From NCBI GenBank assembly GCA_019635695.1, contig JAHBYZ010000006.1, forward strand, positions 1-64,000: a DNA stretch of 64,000 nucleotides. The letters run 5' to 3'. The position numbers and the translations under genes were made by a program. Positions 16,083 to 24,798 of the stretch are shown in pieces. Each line of letters starts with the position of its first letter. Position 1 is the first letter of the stretch. Below the pieces are notes generated by a model. The model had not been told where the DNA came from. It did not search any database and saw only the letters and a program-made list of their open reading frames with translations. The stretch comes from Rhizobiaceae bacterium (GTDB lineage Bacteria; Pseudomonadota; Alphaproteobacteria; Rhizobiales; Rhizobiaceae).

Positions 16083-18062
16083 TTGGCGCACGCGGCTGCG
16101 ACGCTCGATACCTTTCCGAAGTATCTGCTGCTCAACGCCGAGCGTTTCGGCGACCGTCCCGCCATGCGCCACAAGGACCAGGGCATCTGGCAAAGCTGGA
16201 CGTGGAAGGAGCAGCTCGACGAGGTGCGCGCCTTCGCGCTGGGGCTGGAGCGGCTCGGCGTCGGTCATGCCGACCGTGTTGCGGTGGTGGGTTCGAACAG
16301 GCCCCGGCTCTACTGGTCCATCTGCGCGCTGCAGTCGCTCGGCGCCGTGCCGGTTCCGGTCTATGCCGACGCGGTGGGCGAGGAGATGGCCTACGTGCTC
16401 GACCACGCCGGCGTGAAGCTGGCGATCGTGCAGGACCAGGAGCAGGTCGACAAGGTCTGGACCTGGCAGGAGAAGATCCCCCAGCTGCAGATGCTGGTCT
16501 ATGACGAGCCGCGCGGGTTGCGTGACTACGACCACGCGAAGCTGAAGTCGTTCGCAGAGGTGGAGGCGGACGGCCGCCATGTGATCGAAACCGTCCCAGG
16601 GGCAGCGGAGCGCTGGGAAGAGCGCGTGCGGGCCGCGAGCGGCGACGACATGTCGATCATGCTCTACACATCCGGCACCACCGGGCGCTCCAAGGGCGTC
16701 ATGCTGAAAGCCGCGGCGGCGGTCGCCGCGGCGGCCGACACCGTCGCCTTCGACAGGCTCACCGAGAACGACAGCGTGCTCGCCTACCTGCCGCTCGCCT
16801 GGGTCGGCGATCACTACTTGAACTACGCGCAGGGCTACGTCTCCGGCTTCTGCGTCAATTGCCCGGAGAGCCAGGAGACGGTTGCGCAGAATTTGCGCGA
16901 GATCGGCCCGAGCTTCTATTTCGCGCCGCCGCGGGTGTTCGAGAGCCTGCTCACCATGGTGACGATCCGCATGGAGGATGCGGGCCGGTTGAAGAAGTGG
17001 CTGTTCGAGAAATTCATCGCCCATGCCCGCCGGCACGGCGAGGCGATACTGGAGGGCCGCCCGGTGCCGCTGACGGCGCGGCTCGGCTACGCGCTCGGCG
17101 AGTTCGTCGTGTACGGGCCGCTGAAGAACGTGCTCGGCCTGTCGCAGATCAGGGTCGCCTACACGGCCGGCGAGGCGATCGGCGCCGACCTGTTCTCCTT
17201 CTTCCGCTCGCTCGGCATCAACCTGAAGCAGCTCTACGGGCAGACCGAGGCGTTTCTCTACGTGACTTGCCAGGCCGACGGGAAGGTTCGCTCCGACGCG
17301 GTCGGCCCGGCGGCGCCGAACGTCGACATCCGCATCTCCGACAGCGGCGAGGTGCTGTTCCGCTCGCCCGGTCAGTTCGAGGGCTATTACAAGGACGACG
17401 AGAAGACGAAGGAGGTGCTGACCGCCGACGGCTATGTGAAGACCGGCGACGCCGGCTTCTTCGACCGTGACGGCCAGCTTCGCATCATCGACCGCGCCAA
17501 GGATGTCGGCCGTCTCGCCGACGGCGCGCTGTTTGCGCCGAAATACATCGAGAACGTGCTGAAGTTCTATCCCAACATCAAGGAGGCGGTGGCCTTCGGC
17601 GACGGGCGCGATTTCGCGGCAGCCTTCATCAACATCGACCTCACGGCGGTCGGCAACTGGGCCGAGCGCAACAACATCGCCTACGCCTCCTACCAGGAAC
17701 TGGCCGGGCATCCCCGCGTCTACGAGATCATCGCCGGCCATGTCGACGAGGTGAATCGCAAGCTCGCCGCCGAGCCGCTGATGGCCGGCGCGCAGGTGAA
17801 GCGCTTCCTCGTGCTGCACAAGGAGCTCGACGCCGACGACGGCGAGCTGACGCGTACGCAGAAGGTGCGGCGCGGTTTCATCGCCGAGCGATATGGCGAA
17901 CTCATCGAGGCGCTCTACGACGGCTCGCCGCAGAAGACGGTGGAAACCGAGGTCACTTACGAGGACGGCCGCAAGGGGCGCATCCGGGCCACGGTGCGCA
18001 TCGCCGACGCTACCATCTACCCCGCCGCGGTCGAAACCGCTCATCGGGAGGCGGCCGAATGA
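16083..18062 (+). CDS. AMP-dependent acyl-CoA synthetase (long-chain type)
   Basis: A 659-residue adenylate-forming ligase that activates a carboxylic acid with ATP and joins it to CoA. The P-loop LYTSGTTGRSKGVML, the QTEAF motif (LKQLYGQTEAFLYVTC), KTGDAGFFDRDGQLRIIDRA and a C-terminal lid are present. The long-chain-type insertion and length fit COG1022-like ligases that sit next to LIV-type transporters in alphaproteobacteria, so the acid is probably what the transporter imports (inference). Start: TTG at 16083 with GGGAGGA at 16068-16074; an ATG at 16044 in the same frame lacks a ribosome site. It overlaps the next gene by four bases (ATGA). Confidence 0.88.
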   Translation: MAHAAATLDTFPKYLLLNAERFGDRPAMRHKDQGIWQSWTWKEQLDEVRAFALGLERLGVGHADRVAVVGSNRPRLYWSICALQSLGAVPVPVYADAVGEEMAYVLDHAGVKLAIVQDQEQVDKVWTWQEKIPQLQMLVYDEPRGLRDYDHAKLKSFAEVEADGRHVIETVPGAAERWEERVRAASGDDMSIMLYTSGTTGRSKGVMLKAAAAVAAAADTVAFDRLTENDSVLAYLPLAWVGDHYLNYAQGYVSGFCVNCPESQETVAQNLREIGPSFYFAPPRVFESLLTMVTIRMEDAGRLKKWLFEKFIAHARRHGEAILEGRPVPLTARLGYALGEFVVYGPLKNVLGLSQIRVAYTAGEAIGADLFSFFRSLGINLKQLYGQTEAFLYVTCQADGKVRSDAVGPAAPNVDIRISDSGEVLFRSPGQFEGYYKDDEKTKEVLTADGYVKTGDAGFFDRDGQLRIIDRAKDVGRLADGALFAPKYIENVLKFYPNIKEAVAFGDGRDFAAAFINIDLTAVGNWAERNNIAYASYQELAGHPRVYEIIAGHVDEVNRKLAAEPLMAGAQVKRFLVLHKELDADDGELTRTQKVRRGFIAERYGELIEALYDGSPQKTVETEVTYEDGRKGRIRATVRIADATIYPAAVETAHREAAE

Positions 18063-18886
18063 ACGCGCACGTCTCTCCGCAAGCCGTGTCCTTGGGGCAC
18101 GAGGACGGCATCGCGCCGGGCGCGGAACTGCTGCGGGTCGACAACGTGTCGTTGCGATTCGGCGGCGTGAAGGCGATCACCGACATCTCCTTCGACATCC
18201 GCAAGGGCGAGATCCGGGCCATCATCGGTCCGAACGGTGCCGGCAAGACGTCGATGCTCAACGTCATCAACGGCTTCTACACGCCGCAGGAGGGCACCAT
18301 CACCTTCCGCGGCGTCGAGCGGCGCGGGATGCGCCCGCACCACGCCGTGCGGCAGGGCATCGCCCGCACCTTTCAGAACGTGGCGCTGTTCAAGGGCATG
18401 TCGACGCTGGACAACATCATGGCCGGCCGCTCGACGCTGATGAAGCGCAACATGCTGTGGCAGATGCTCTGGCACGGGCCGGCGCTGGCGGAGGAGATCG
18501 AGCACAGGCGCAAGGTCGAGGAGATCATCGACTTCCTCGAGATCGAGCACATCCGCCGCACGCCCGTCGGCAAGCTGCCCTACGGGTTGCAGAAGCGTGT
18601 CGAGCTCGGCCGGGCGCTCGCGATGGAGCCGTCGCTGCTGCTGCTCGACGAGCCGATGGCGGGCATGAACCTGGAGGAGAAGGAGGACATGAGCCGCTTC
18701 ATCCTCGACGTGAACCGGCAGCGCGGCACGACGATCGCGCTCATCGAACACGATATGGGCGTGGTGATGGATCTTTCGGATCGCGTGGTGGTGCTCGACT
18801 ATGGCAAGAAGATCGCCGACGGCACCCCCGACGAGGTCAAGCGGAACCAGGCCGTCATTGATGCGTATCTGGGGGTACCGCATTGA
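18059..18886 (+). CDS. LIV-type ABC transporter ATP-binding protein (LivG-like)
   Basis: A 275-residue ATPase of a branched-chain-amino-acid-type importer. Walker A: GPNGAGKTSMLNVINGF; signature region LPYGLQKRVELGRALA (LPYGL in place of LSGGQ, common in LivG-type proteins); Walker B LLLLDEPMAGMN; switch His in ALIEHDMGVVMDL. ATGA overlap with the acyl-CoA ligase. It pairs with the LivF-like ATPase at 23211 and the permeases at 19703 and 20667. The substrate is probably not leucine but a carboxylic acid handled by the ligase (inference). Confidence 0.92.
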   Translation: MNAHVSPQAVSLGHEDGIAPGAELLRVDNVSLRFGGVKAITDISFDIRKGEIRAIIGPNGAGKTSMLNVINGFYTPQEGTITFRGVERRGMRPHHAVRQGIARTFQNVALFKGMSTLDNIMAGRSTLMKRNMLWQMLWHGPALAEEIEHRRKVEEIIDFLEIEHIRRTPVGKLPYGLQKRVELGRALAMEPSLLLLDEPMAGMNLEEKEDMSRFILDVNRQRGTTIALIEHDMGVVMDLSDRVVVLDYGKKIADGTPDEVKRNQAVIDAYLGVPH

Positions 18887-18904
18887 TCACGGAGACCCAT
18901 ACCC

Positions 18905-19057
18905 ATGCTTACCCTTCCTATCGCGCCGCTGATCGCGCTCATCGCCGGCGTGCTCATCCTCGTCATGCCGCGGCTGCTCAACTACATCGTGGCGATCTAT
19001 CTCATCATCGTCGGCCTGCTCGGGTTGTTCCCGAATCTGCTGAACGGCCTGCAGTAG
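18905..19057 (+). CDS. DUF3096 family membrane microprotein
   Basis: A 50-residue protein, MLTLPIAPLIALIAGVLILV followed by a second hydrophobic helix (IVAIYLIIVGLLGLF) joined by MPRLLNY. This two-helix layout with the MPRLLNYIVAIYLI core matches the DUF3096 family of tiny alphaproteobacterial membrane proteins. No function is known. It lies between the LivG-like and NUDIX genes, 18 bases after the first and 25 before the second, so it is in the transporter operon. A GGAAC-N16-CGTA near-match to the EcfG consensus (18843-18867) precedes it and might give independent stress expression. Confidence 0.75.
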   Translation: MLTLPIAPLIALIAGVLILVMPRLLNYIVAIYLIIVGLLGLFPNLLNGLQ

Positions 19058-19082
19058 CCTCGGCGGACCGGAGGGCGCTGCC

Positions 19083-19706
19083 GTGAGCCAGCGCCCGAAG
19101 CCGACCGCGCTTTCGGTCTTTCCCGACCCCGACGACAGCGGCGTTCGCGTGAACGCGGTGACGCCGCTGTCGTCGAACTGGTACCACCTGTCGCGCTACG
19201 AGTTCGATCTGCGGCTGCCGGACGGCTCGTGGCAAAGCCAGCGCCGCGAGGCCTACGACCGCGGCAACGGCGCGACGATCCTGCTCTACAACCGCGAGCG
19301 CGGCACCGTCATCCTCACCCGCCAGTTCCGCCTGCCGGCATTCCTCGGCGGTGATCCGGGCTGGCTGGTCGAGACACCGGCCGGCCTGCTCGACGACGAC
19401 ACGCCGGGCGAGGCGATCCGCCGCGAGGTGGAGGAGGAGACCGGCTATCGCATTGCCGGCGCGCAGCCGGTTCTCGATATATTCATGTCACCGGGTTCGG
19501 TGACCGAGCGGCTGCACTTCTTCGTCGCCGAATATGATCCGGCGGAGCGCCCCGGGCAGGGCGGCGGCGCCGAAGGCGAGCACGAGAACATCGAGGTGCT
19601 GGAGGTCGGCTTCGCCGAAGCGCTGGCGATGGTCGGGCGCGGCGAAATCCGCGACGCCAAGACCGTCCTACTCCTCTACCACGCGCGCATCAGGGGGCTC
19701 TTGTGA
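19083..19706 (+). CDS. NUDIX hydrolase (ADP-ribose/GDP-sugar pyrophosphatase-like)
   Basis: A 207-residue NUDIX enzyme. The Nudix box G-x5-E-x7-REVEEETG is complete (GLLDDDTPGEAIRREVEEET), giving the Mg-binding Glu cluster. The stretch GNGATILLYNRERGTVILTR and the length resemble NudK/ADP-ribose pyrophosphatases, so hydrolysis of nucleoside-diphosphate sugars or ADP-ribose is the best guess. Start: GTG at 19083. Its stop overlaps the GTG of the LivH-like permease (GTGA), so it is translated as part of the transporter operon, an uncommon arrangement. Confidence 0.85.
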   Translation: MSQRPKPTALSVFPDPDDSGVRVNAVTPLSSNWYHLSRYEFDLRLPDGSWQSQRREAYDRGNGATILLYNRERGTVILTRQFRLPAFLGGDPGWLVETPAGLLDDDTPGEAIRREVEEETGYRIAGAQPVLDIFMSPGSVTERLHFFVAEYDPAERPGQGGGAEGEHENIEVLEVGFAEALAMVGRGEIRDAKTVLLLYHARIRGLL

Positions 19707-20662
19707 ACCTGCTCGAAGGCATATTCGTCAAGCCGTTCCAGGACATGTTCGGCGCGCCCGACTTCCTGATCCAGGTGCTGTGGGAGGGGCTGGTTTCCGG
19801 CACGCTCTACGCGCTCATCGCGCTTGGTTTCGTGCTGATCTACAAGTCGTCCCGCATCTTCAATTTCGCGCAGGGAATCATGGTCGTGTTCGCGGCGCTG
19901 ACGCTGGTCGGCCTGCACGAGCGCGGCCTGCCGGCGTGGGTGGCGCTGCCCTTGACGCTGGTCGTCATGCTGATCCTGGCGGTGGCCATCGAGCGGGTCG
20001 TGCTGCGCCCGCTGGTCAACCAGCCCGACATCATCCTGTTCATGGCGACCATCGGGATCACACTGTTCCTGATCGGCTTCGGCGAGATCGTCTTCGGCGG
20101 CGAGAACAAGGCGATGATCACGTCGCAGCTCGGCATCCCCACCGGGAGCCTGGAATTCGAGCCCTTTGGAGGCTTTGTCTCCATAGAGCAGCGCGACCTG
20201 ACCACGGTCGTGGGGGCGATCGTGCTCGTGGTCGCGCTGCTGGTCTTTCTCAACCGTTCCAAGATGGGGCGGGCCATCCGCGCGCTCGGCGACGATCATC
20301 AGGCGGCGCTGTCGGTGGGCATCTCGCTGTCGACCATCTGGGTGCTGGTGTGGTTCATTGCCGGCATCATCGCGCTCGCTACCGGCATCGCCTGGGGCTC
20401 GCGCGCTGGCGTGTCGTTCGCACTGGAAGTGATCGCCTACAAGGCGCTTCCGGTGCTCATGCTGGGCGGGCTGGAATCGGTCACCGGCGCGATCGTCGGC
20501 GGACTGATGATCGGCGTGGCCGAGAAGCTCTTCGAAATCTACTGGGGCCAGCCGCTGCTCGGCGGCAACACCGAGACGTGGTTCGCCTATGTGGTGGCGC
20601 TGATGGTGCTGCTGTTCCGGCCGCAAGGCCTCTTCGGCGAAAAGATCATCGAGCGGGTGTGA
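19703..20662 (+). CDS. LIV-type ABC transporter permease (LivH-like)
   Basis: A 319-residue inner-membrane permease with about eight helices. Family marks: GLVSGTLYALIALGFVLIYK at the N-terminus, FNFAQGIMVVFAALT (the conserved NFAQG), and the EAA-like cytosolic loop KMGRAIRALGDDHQAALSVG. Start: GTG at 19703 overlapping the NUDIX stop. It forms the transmembrane pore with the LivM-like subunit that begins four bases after its stop. Confidence 0.93.
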   Translation: MNLLEGIFVKPFQDMFGAPDFLIQVLWEGLVSGTLYALIALGFVLIYKSSRIFNFAQGIMVVFAALTLVGLHERGLPAWVALPLTLVVMLILAVAIERVVLRPLVNQPDIILFMATIGITLFLIGFGEIVFGGENKAMITSQLGIPTGSLEFEPFGGFVSIEQRDLTTVVGAIVLVVALLVFLNRSKMGRAIRALGDDHQAALSVGISLSTIWVLVWFIAGIIALATGIAWGSRAGVSFALEVIAYKALPVLMLGGLESVTGAIVGGLMIGVAEKLFEIYWGQPLLGGNTETWFAYVVALMVLLFRPQGLFGEKIIERV

Positions 20663-20666
20663 TCGG

Positions 20667-21743
20667 ATGCTCTATCGCATAGCAGGCCAGTACAAGACTT
20701 CCTACGCCGCGGACCACGCGCTGTTTCCGGTCCGGCAGGATGCGTATCTGCTGGGCTTCATCCTGGTCATGGCGTTCGTCGTGTTTCCGATGACGGCGTC
20801 GGAGTTCGCCTTCCGGGCGCTGCTCATCCCGGTGCTGATCTATTCGCTGGCGGCGCTGGGTCTCAACATCCTGACGGGATATGCAGGCCAGCTGTCGCTC
20901 GGGACAGGGGCCTTCATGGGCGTCGGCGCCTATGCCTGCTACAAGATCGTGACGATCTTTCCCGAGCTGAACCTCGTCGTTGCGATCGCCCTTTCGGGCT
21001 TCTTCTCGGCCGCGGTCGGCGTCGCCTTTGGCCTGCCGTCGCTGCGCATCAAGGGCTTCTACCTCGCCATCGCGACGCTCGCCGCGCAGTTCTTCCTCGT
21101 CTGGCTGTTCCAGAAGTGGTCCTGGCTCTACAACCATTCCTCTTCGGCGGCGATCCAGGTGCCCAATATCGACATGTTCGGCATCACCGTGGCGGGACCG
21201 ACCGCCAGGGCGATCACGCAGTACTATTTCGTGCTGTGCGTGGTGTGCGCGGTGACCATATTCGCCATCAACATCACCCGCGGCCGCATCGGGCGCATCT
21301 GGAAGTCGGTGCGCGACATGGACATCGCGGCCGAACTCGTCGGCATCAACCTGATGAAGGCCAAGCTGACCGCCTTCTTCGTGTCGTCCTACATCGTCGG
21401 TGTGGCGGGCGCGCTGTTCGTGTTCCTGTGGCGGGGAGCGGCGGAGGCCAACCTGTTCGAGATCCCGCTGTCGTTCCGGGTGCTGTTCATCGCCATCATC
21501 GGCGGCCTCGGCTCGATCATGGGCAACTATCTCGGCGCGATCCTGATCGTTGCGCTGCCGGTCGTGCTCAGCACGGTTCCGGCCGCGCTCGGCGTGCCGA
21601 TCGCTTCGGCCACCGCCGAGCATCTCAACATAATGATCGTCGGTGCGCTCATCATCACCTTCCTGATCCTGGAGCCGCACGGGCTGGCGCAGCTCTGGGC
21701 CACGATCAGGGAGAAATTCATTCTGTGGCCGTTCCCGCATTGA
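20667..21743 (+). CDS. LIV-type ABC transporter permease (LivM-like)
   Basis: A 358-residue permease with an N-terminal cytosolic tail and about eight to nine helices. Typical motifs: ALGLNILTGYAGQLSLGTGA near residue 70, LPSLRIKGFYLAIATLAAQF, and the ATPase-contact loop RIGRIWKSVRDMDIAAELVG. The start ATG at 20667 follows the LivH-like stop closely. Partner of the permease at 19703. Confidence 0.93.
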   Translation: MLYRIAGQYKTSYAADHALFPVRQDAYLLGFILVMAFVVFPMTASEFAFRALLIPVLIYSLAALGLNILTGYAGQLSLGTGAFMGVGAYACYKIVTIFPELNLVVAIALSGFFSAAVGVAFGLPSLRIKGFYLAIATLAAQFFLVWLFQKWSWLYNHSSSAAIQVPNIDMFGITVAGPTARAITQYYFVLCVVCAVTIFAINITRGRIGRIWKSVRDMDIAAELVGINLMKAKLTAFFVSSYIVGVAGALFVFLWRGAAEANLFEIPLSFRVLFIAIIGGLGSIMGNYLGAILIVALPVVLSTVPAALGVPIASATAEHLNIMIVGALIITFLILEPHGLAQLWATIREKFILWPFPH

Positions 21744-21837
21744 GGGGAGCGGCTGCAAACCGGCCGCCTGCGGCCGCAACGACCGGGGTTGGTTCGCCCG
21801 ATCCGAGATGGAGAAACGGACAAGTGGAGGAAGCGAA

Positions 21838-23157
21838 ATGAGGAACTTGATCAAGACGACATTGCTGTCGGCGGCCATCGCCGCCGCGCCGCTGGCGCTC
21901 GCCGGAGCGGCATGGGCGCAGGACACGCTCAGCCTGCCCAACCTGTCGTACCGCACCGGCCCGTTCGCGGCCACCGGCATCCCGCTGATGAACGGCCAGC
22001 GCGACTACATGCTGATGCTCAACGAGCGCGACGGCGGGGTGAACGGCGTGCTGCTCGGCTACGAGGAGTGCGAGACCGGCTACAACACCGAGAAGGGCGT
22101 GGAGTGCTATGAGAAGACCAAGGCGACGGGCATCGTGACCCAGCCGTGGTCGACCGGCATCACGCTGCAGGTCCTGCCGAAATCCAACGTCGACAAGATC
22201 CCCATCCTGGCCCCCGGCTACGGCTTCTCGGCCATGCAGGACGGCAAGACCTTCCAGTGGGCCTACAACCCGCCGGCGTCCTACTGGGACGGAGCCTCGA
22301 TGATCCTGCAGAACATCTCGGGCGGCAATCTCGACTCGCTCAAGGGCAAGAAGATCGCCTTCCTGCATCTCGACCATCCGTTCGGCAAGGAGCCGATCCC
22401 GCTGTTCCAGGCGATGGCGGAGAAGCACGGTTTCAGCTTCCTGCCGATCCCGGTCGGCCTGTCCGAGATGCAGAACCAGTCGGCGCAGTGGCTGCAGATC
22501 CGCCGCGAGAAGCCCGACTTCGTCGTCATGTGGGGCTGGGGCGCGATGAACGCCGGCGCCATCACCGAGGCGGTAAAGACCAAGTATCCGATGAACCAGT
22601 TCGTCGGCATCTGGTGGTCGTCGCTCGACGGCGACCTGAAGCTGGTCGGCGAGGAAGGCAAGGGCTACCGCTCCATCTCGTGGAGCTTCCCGAACTCGCA
22701 GTCGCCGGTCATGCAGGACGTCAAGAAATACGTCGTCGACGCAGGCAAGTCGATGATCAACAAGGACGCCGGCGAGTTCGAGTGGGTGTTCTACCAGCGC
22801 GGCATCCTGATCTCCGCCATGCTGGTCGAGGGCATCAAGGCGGCGCAGGCCAACTTCAACACCAAGGTCATCAACGCCGAGCAGCTGCGCTGGGGCCTCG
22901 AGAACCTGAAGTTCGACGACGCGTCGATCAAGTCGCTGGGCCTTGAGGGCATGATTCCGCCCTTCTCGACCTCCTGCGCCAACCACACCGGCCACTCCGG
23001 CGGGTGGATGCTCGAATGGGACGGCTCGAAGTTCGTGAAGGCGTCCGACCTGCTGCAGGCCGACCGCGCGGCGATCGATCCGCTGGTGACGTCGGAGGCG
23101 GCGAAATACGCCGCGGCCAACGCTCCGTGGCCGGTCAGCACCGAGTGCAAGATGTAA
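21838..23157 (+). CDS. LIV-type periplasmic substrate-binding protein
   Basis: A 439-residue type I periplasmic binding protein. Signal peptide about 1-27 ending ALAGAAWAQ. The mature part has LSYRTGPFAATGIPLMNGQR and later PILAPGYGFSAMQDGKTFQW; the set of binding residues differs from classical LivJ/LivK, in line with a non-amino-acid ligand. A 94-base gap with AGGAAGCG before the ATG separates it from the permease gene, and a hairpin follows it. Ligand not determinable here. Confidence 0.9.
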   Translation: MRNLIKTTLLSAAIAAAPLALAGAAWAQDTLSLPNLSYRTGPFAATGIPLMNGQRDYMLMLNERDGGVNGVLLGYEECETGYNTEKGVECYEKTKATGIVTQPWSTGITLQVLPKSNVDKIPILAPGYGFSAMQDGKTFQWAYNPPASYWDGASMILQNISGGNLDSLKGKKIAFLHLDHPFGKEPIPLFQAMAEKHGFSFLPIPVGLSEMQNQSAQWLQIRREKPDFVVMWGWGAMNAGAITEAVKTKYPMNQFVGIWWSSLDGDLKLVGEEGKGYRSISWSFPNSQSPVMQDVKKYVVDAGKSMINKDAGEFEWVFYQRGILISAMLVEGIKAAQANFNTKVINAEQLRWGLENLKFDDASIKSLGLEGMIPPFSTSCANHTGHSGGWMLEWDGSKFVKASDLLQADRAAIDPLVTSEAAKYAAANAPWPVSTECKM

Positions 23158-23165
23158 GCTGAAGC

Positions 23166-23199
23166 GGCGATCCCTCCGCCCGGAGGGGTCGCCATCTTT
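23166..23199 (+). terminator. Intercistronic hairpin after the binding-protein gene
   Basis: GGCGATCCCTCCG (23166-23178) pairs with CGGAGGGGTCGCC (23181-23193) with one G-T wobble, followed by ATCTTT. Such hairpins after a binding-protein gene commonly act as partial terminators or mRNA stabilisers that keep the binding protein more abundant than the downstream ATPase. Confidence 0.6.
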
Positions 23200-23210
23200 C
23201 CGGAGTTCCC

Positions 23211-24050
23211 ATGTCAGCAGCCGCCAAGCCAGCAACCGCGCCCGCCACCGACACCATCCTGTCGGTCAACAACATCGAGGTGATCTACAACCACGTCATC
23301 CTCGTGCTGAAGGGCGTCTCGCTGTCGGTGCCTTCTGGCGGCATCACGGCGCTGCTCGGCGCCAACGGGGCCGGCAAGACCACGACCTTGAAGGCGATCT
23401 CGAACCTGCTCCACGCCGAGCGCGGCGAGGTCACCAAGGGCAACATCGTGTTCGAGGGGCAGGAGGTGCAGGACCTGTCGCCGAACGAGCTGGTCAAGCG
23501 CGGCTGCATCCAGGTGATGGAGGGACGCCACTGCTTCGGCCACCTGACTGTCGAGGACAATCTGCTGACCGGCGCCTTCACGCGCCGCGACGGCAACAGC
23601 GCCGTCAGGAACGACCTGGAGATGGTCTATACCTATTTCCCCCGGCTGAAGGTGCGGCGCGGCTCGCAGGCCGGCTACACCTCGGGCGGCGAGCAGCAGA
23701 TGACGGCTATCGGCCGCGCGCTGATGAGCAGGCCGAAGATGATCCTGCTCGACGAGCCGTCGATGGGACTGGCGCCGCAGCTGGTCGAGGAGATCTTCGA
23801 GATTGTGAAGAAGCTCAACGAGGAGCAGGGTGTGTCCTTCCTGCTCGCCGAGCAGAACACGAACATCGCGCTGCGCTACGCCAAATACGGCTACATCCTG
23901 GAGAGCGGCCGCGTGGTGCTGGACGGCGAGGCCGCCTCGCTGCGCGAGAACGAAGACGTCAAGGAATTCTACCTCGGCGTCGGCGGTGAGGGCCGCAAGT
24001 CGTTCAAGGACGTCAAGCACTACAAGCGCCGCAAGCGCTGGCTGAGTTGA
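23211..24050 (+). CDS. LIV-type ABC transporter ATP-binding protein (LivF-like)
   Basis: A 279-residue ATPase, last gene of the operon. Walker A GANGAGKTTTLKAISN, signature YTSGGEQQMTAIGRALM, Walker B MILLDEPSMGLAP, and the LivF-type Q-loop GCIQVMEGRHCFGHLTVEDN. The C-terminal tail past residue 245 (VGGEGRKSFKDVKHYKRRKR) is longer and more basic than in LivF and is typical of the version found with acyl-CoA ligases. Start: ATG at 23211. Confidence 0.92.
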   Translation: MSAAAKPATAPATDTILSVNNIEVIYNHVILVLKGVSLSVPSGGITALLGANGAGKTTTLKAISNLLHAERGEVTKGNIVFEGQEVQDLSPNELVKRGCIQVMEGRHCFGHLTVEDNLLTGAFTRRDGNSAVRNDLEMVYTYFPRLKVRRGSQAGYTSGGEQQMTAIGRALMSRPKMILLDEPSMGLAPQLVEEIFEIVKKLNEEQGVSFLLAEQNTNIALRYAKYGYILESGRVVLDGEAASLRENEDVKEFYLGVGGEGRKSFKDVKHYKRRKRWLS

Positions 24051-24183
24051 CCGCCTGAGCGGCAAGTCGCGCAAATCCACCGCACCGGTTGACCCAGCGG
24101 CATTTTGATCGCCTAATCTGGCCCTGTTCGCGGGAGCAGGGCATGCATTCCGCAGGAAACAGCACCGGTACGGTTGCTGCCGT

Positions 24184-24212
24184 TGAACCTTTTGCGTCGC
24201 CGCCGCGACCAA
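24184..24212 (+). promoter_or_regulatory. Putative ECF sigma autoregulated promoter (copy 1)
   Basis: TGAACCTT (24184-24191), 13 bases, then GCGACCAA (24205-24212), ending 19 bases before the sigma factor ATG. The same two blocks with identical 13-base spacing occur at 26993-27021. A GAACC-type -35 and CGACC-type -10 fit ECF promoter architecture, so this is likely the element read by the sigma factor itself. Confidence 0.6.
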
Positions 24213-24231
24213 GGGTCAATGGGCGGTTGCC

Positions 24232-24798
24232 ATGACCGAAGAAGACACCGCCGACGAGGTTCTGCTCGCGCGCATCGCGCAGGGCGACAAGGAGGCGATG
24301 CATGATTTCTACAGGCGTCACAGGCTCGCGGTGTTTCGCTTTGTGCTGCGCATCGCAGGCGACGCCACAAGCGCCGAGGACGTCGCCAACGACGTGTTCA
24401 TCGATGTCTACCGGCAAGCCGCGCGTTTTGAAGGCCGGTCCCGTGTCACGACCTGGCTGCTCGGAATCGCACGTTTCAAGGCACTGTCGGAGCGTCGTCG
24501 TCGCCGCGAAACGGCCGATGTTTCGGAGTTTGAGGAAACGATCGCCGATGGCGCCGATTCTCCCGAGATCGTCGTCCAGAAGCAAAGCAAGGCTGACGCG
24601 CTGCGCCGGTGCATCGCCATGCTGAGCGCCGAACATCGCGAGGTCATCGACCTGGTCTTCTATCACGGCCGCTCGCTCGCCGAGATCGCTGAGATCGCCG
24701 GGGTGCCGGAGAACACCGTCAAGACACGGGCCTTCCATGCGCGCAGGCGGCTTGCCGAGCTGCTGACCCAGGCGGGCATCGATAGGGGCTGGCCATGA
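24232..24798 (+). CDS. ECF-type RNA polymerase sigma factor
   Basis: A 188-residue sigma-70 family factor of the extracytoplasmic function class. Sigma region 2 spans about 25-90 (FYRRHRLAVFRFVLRIAGDA, DVANDVFIDVYRQAARFEG, SRVTTWLLGIARFKAL); region 4 spans about 125-178 (LSAEHREVIDLVFYHGRSLA, EIAGVPENTVKTRAFHARRR). No extra sensory domain. The anti-sigma gene starts inside its stop (ATGA). Shared promoter elements upstream of this gene and of the small secreted protein at 27071 suggest it drives both. Confidence 0.92.
   Translation: MTEEDTADEVLLARIAQGDKEAMHDFYRRHRLAVFRFVLRIAGDATSAEDVANDVFIDVYRQAARFEGRSRVTTWLLGIARFKALSERRRRRETADVSEFEETIADGADSPEIVVQKQSKADALRRCIAMLSAEHREVIDLVFYHGRSLAEIAEIAGVPENTVKTRAFHARRRLAELLTQAGIDRGWP

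Noticed and set aside
24089-24119. Sigma-70 promoter TTGACC / TAATCT before the ECF sigma gene
   Set aside because: The spacer is 19 bases, too long for a confident call; the ECF-like element closer to the gene is better supported.
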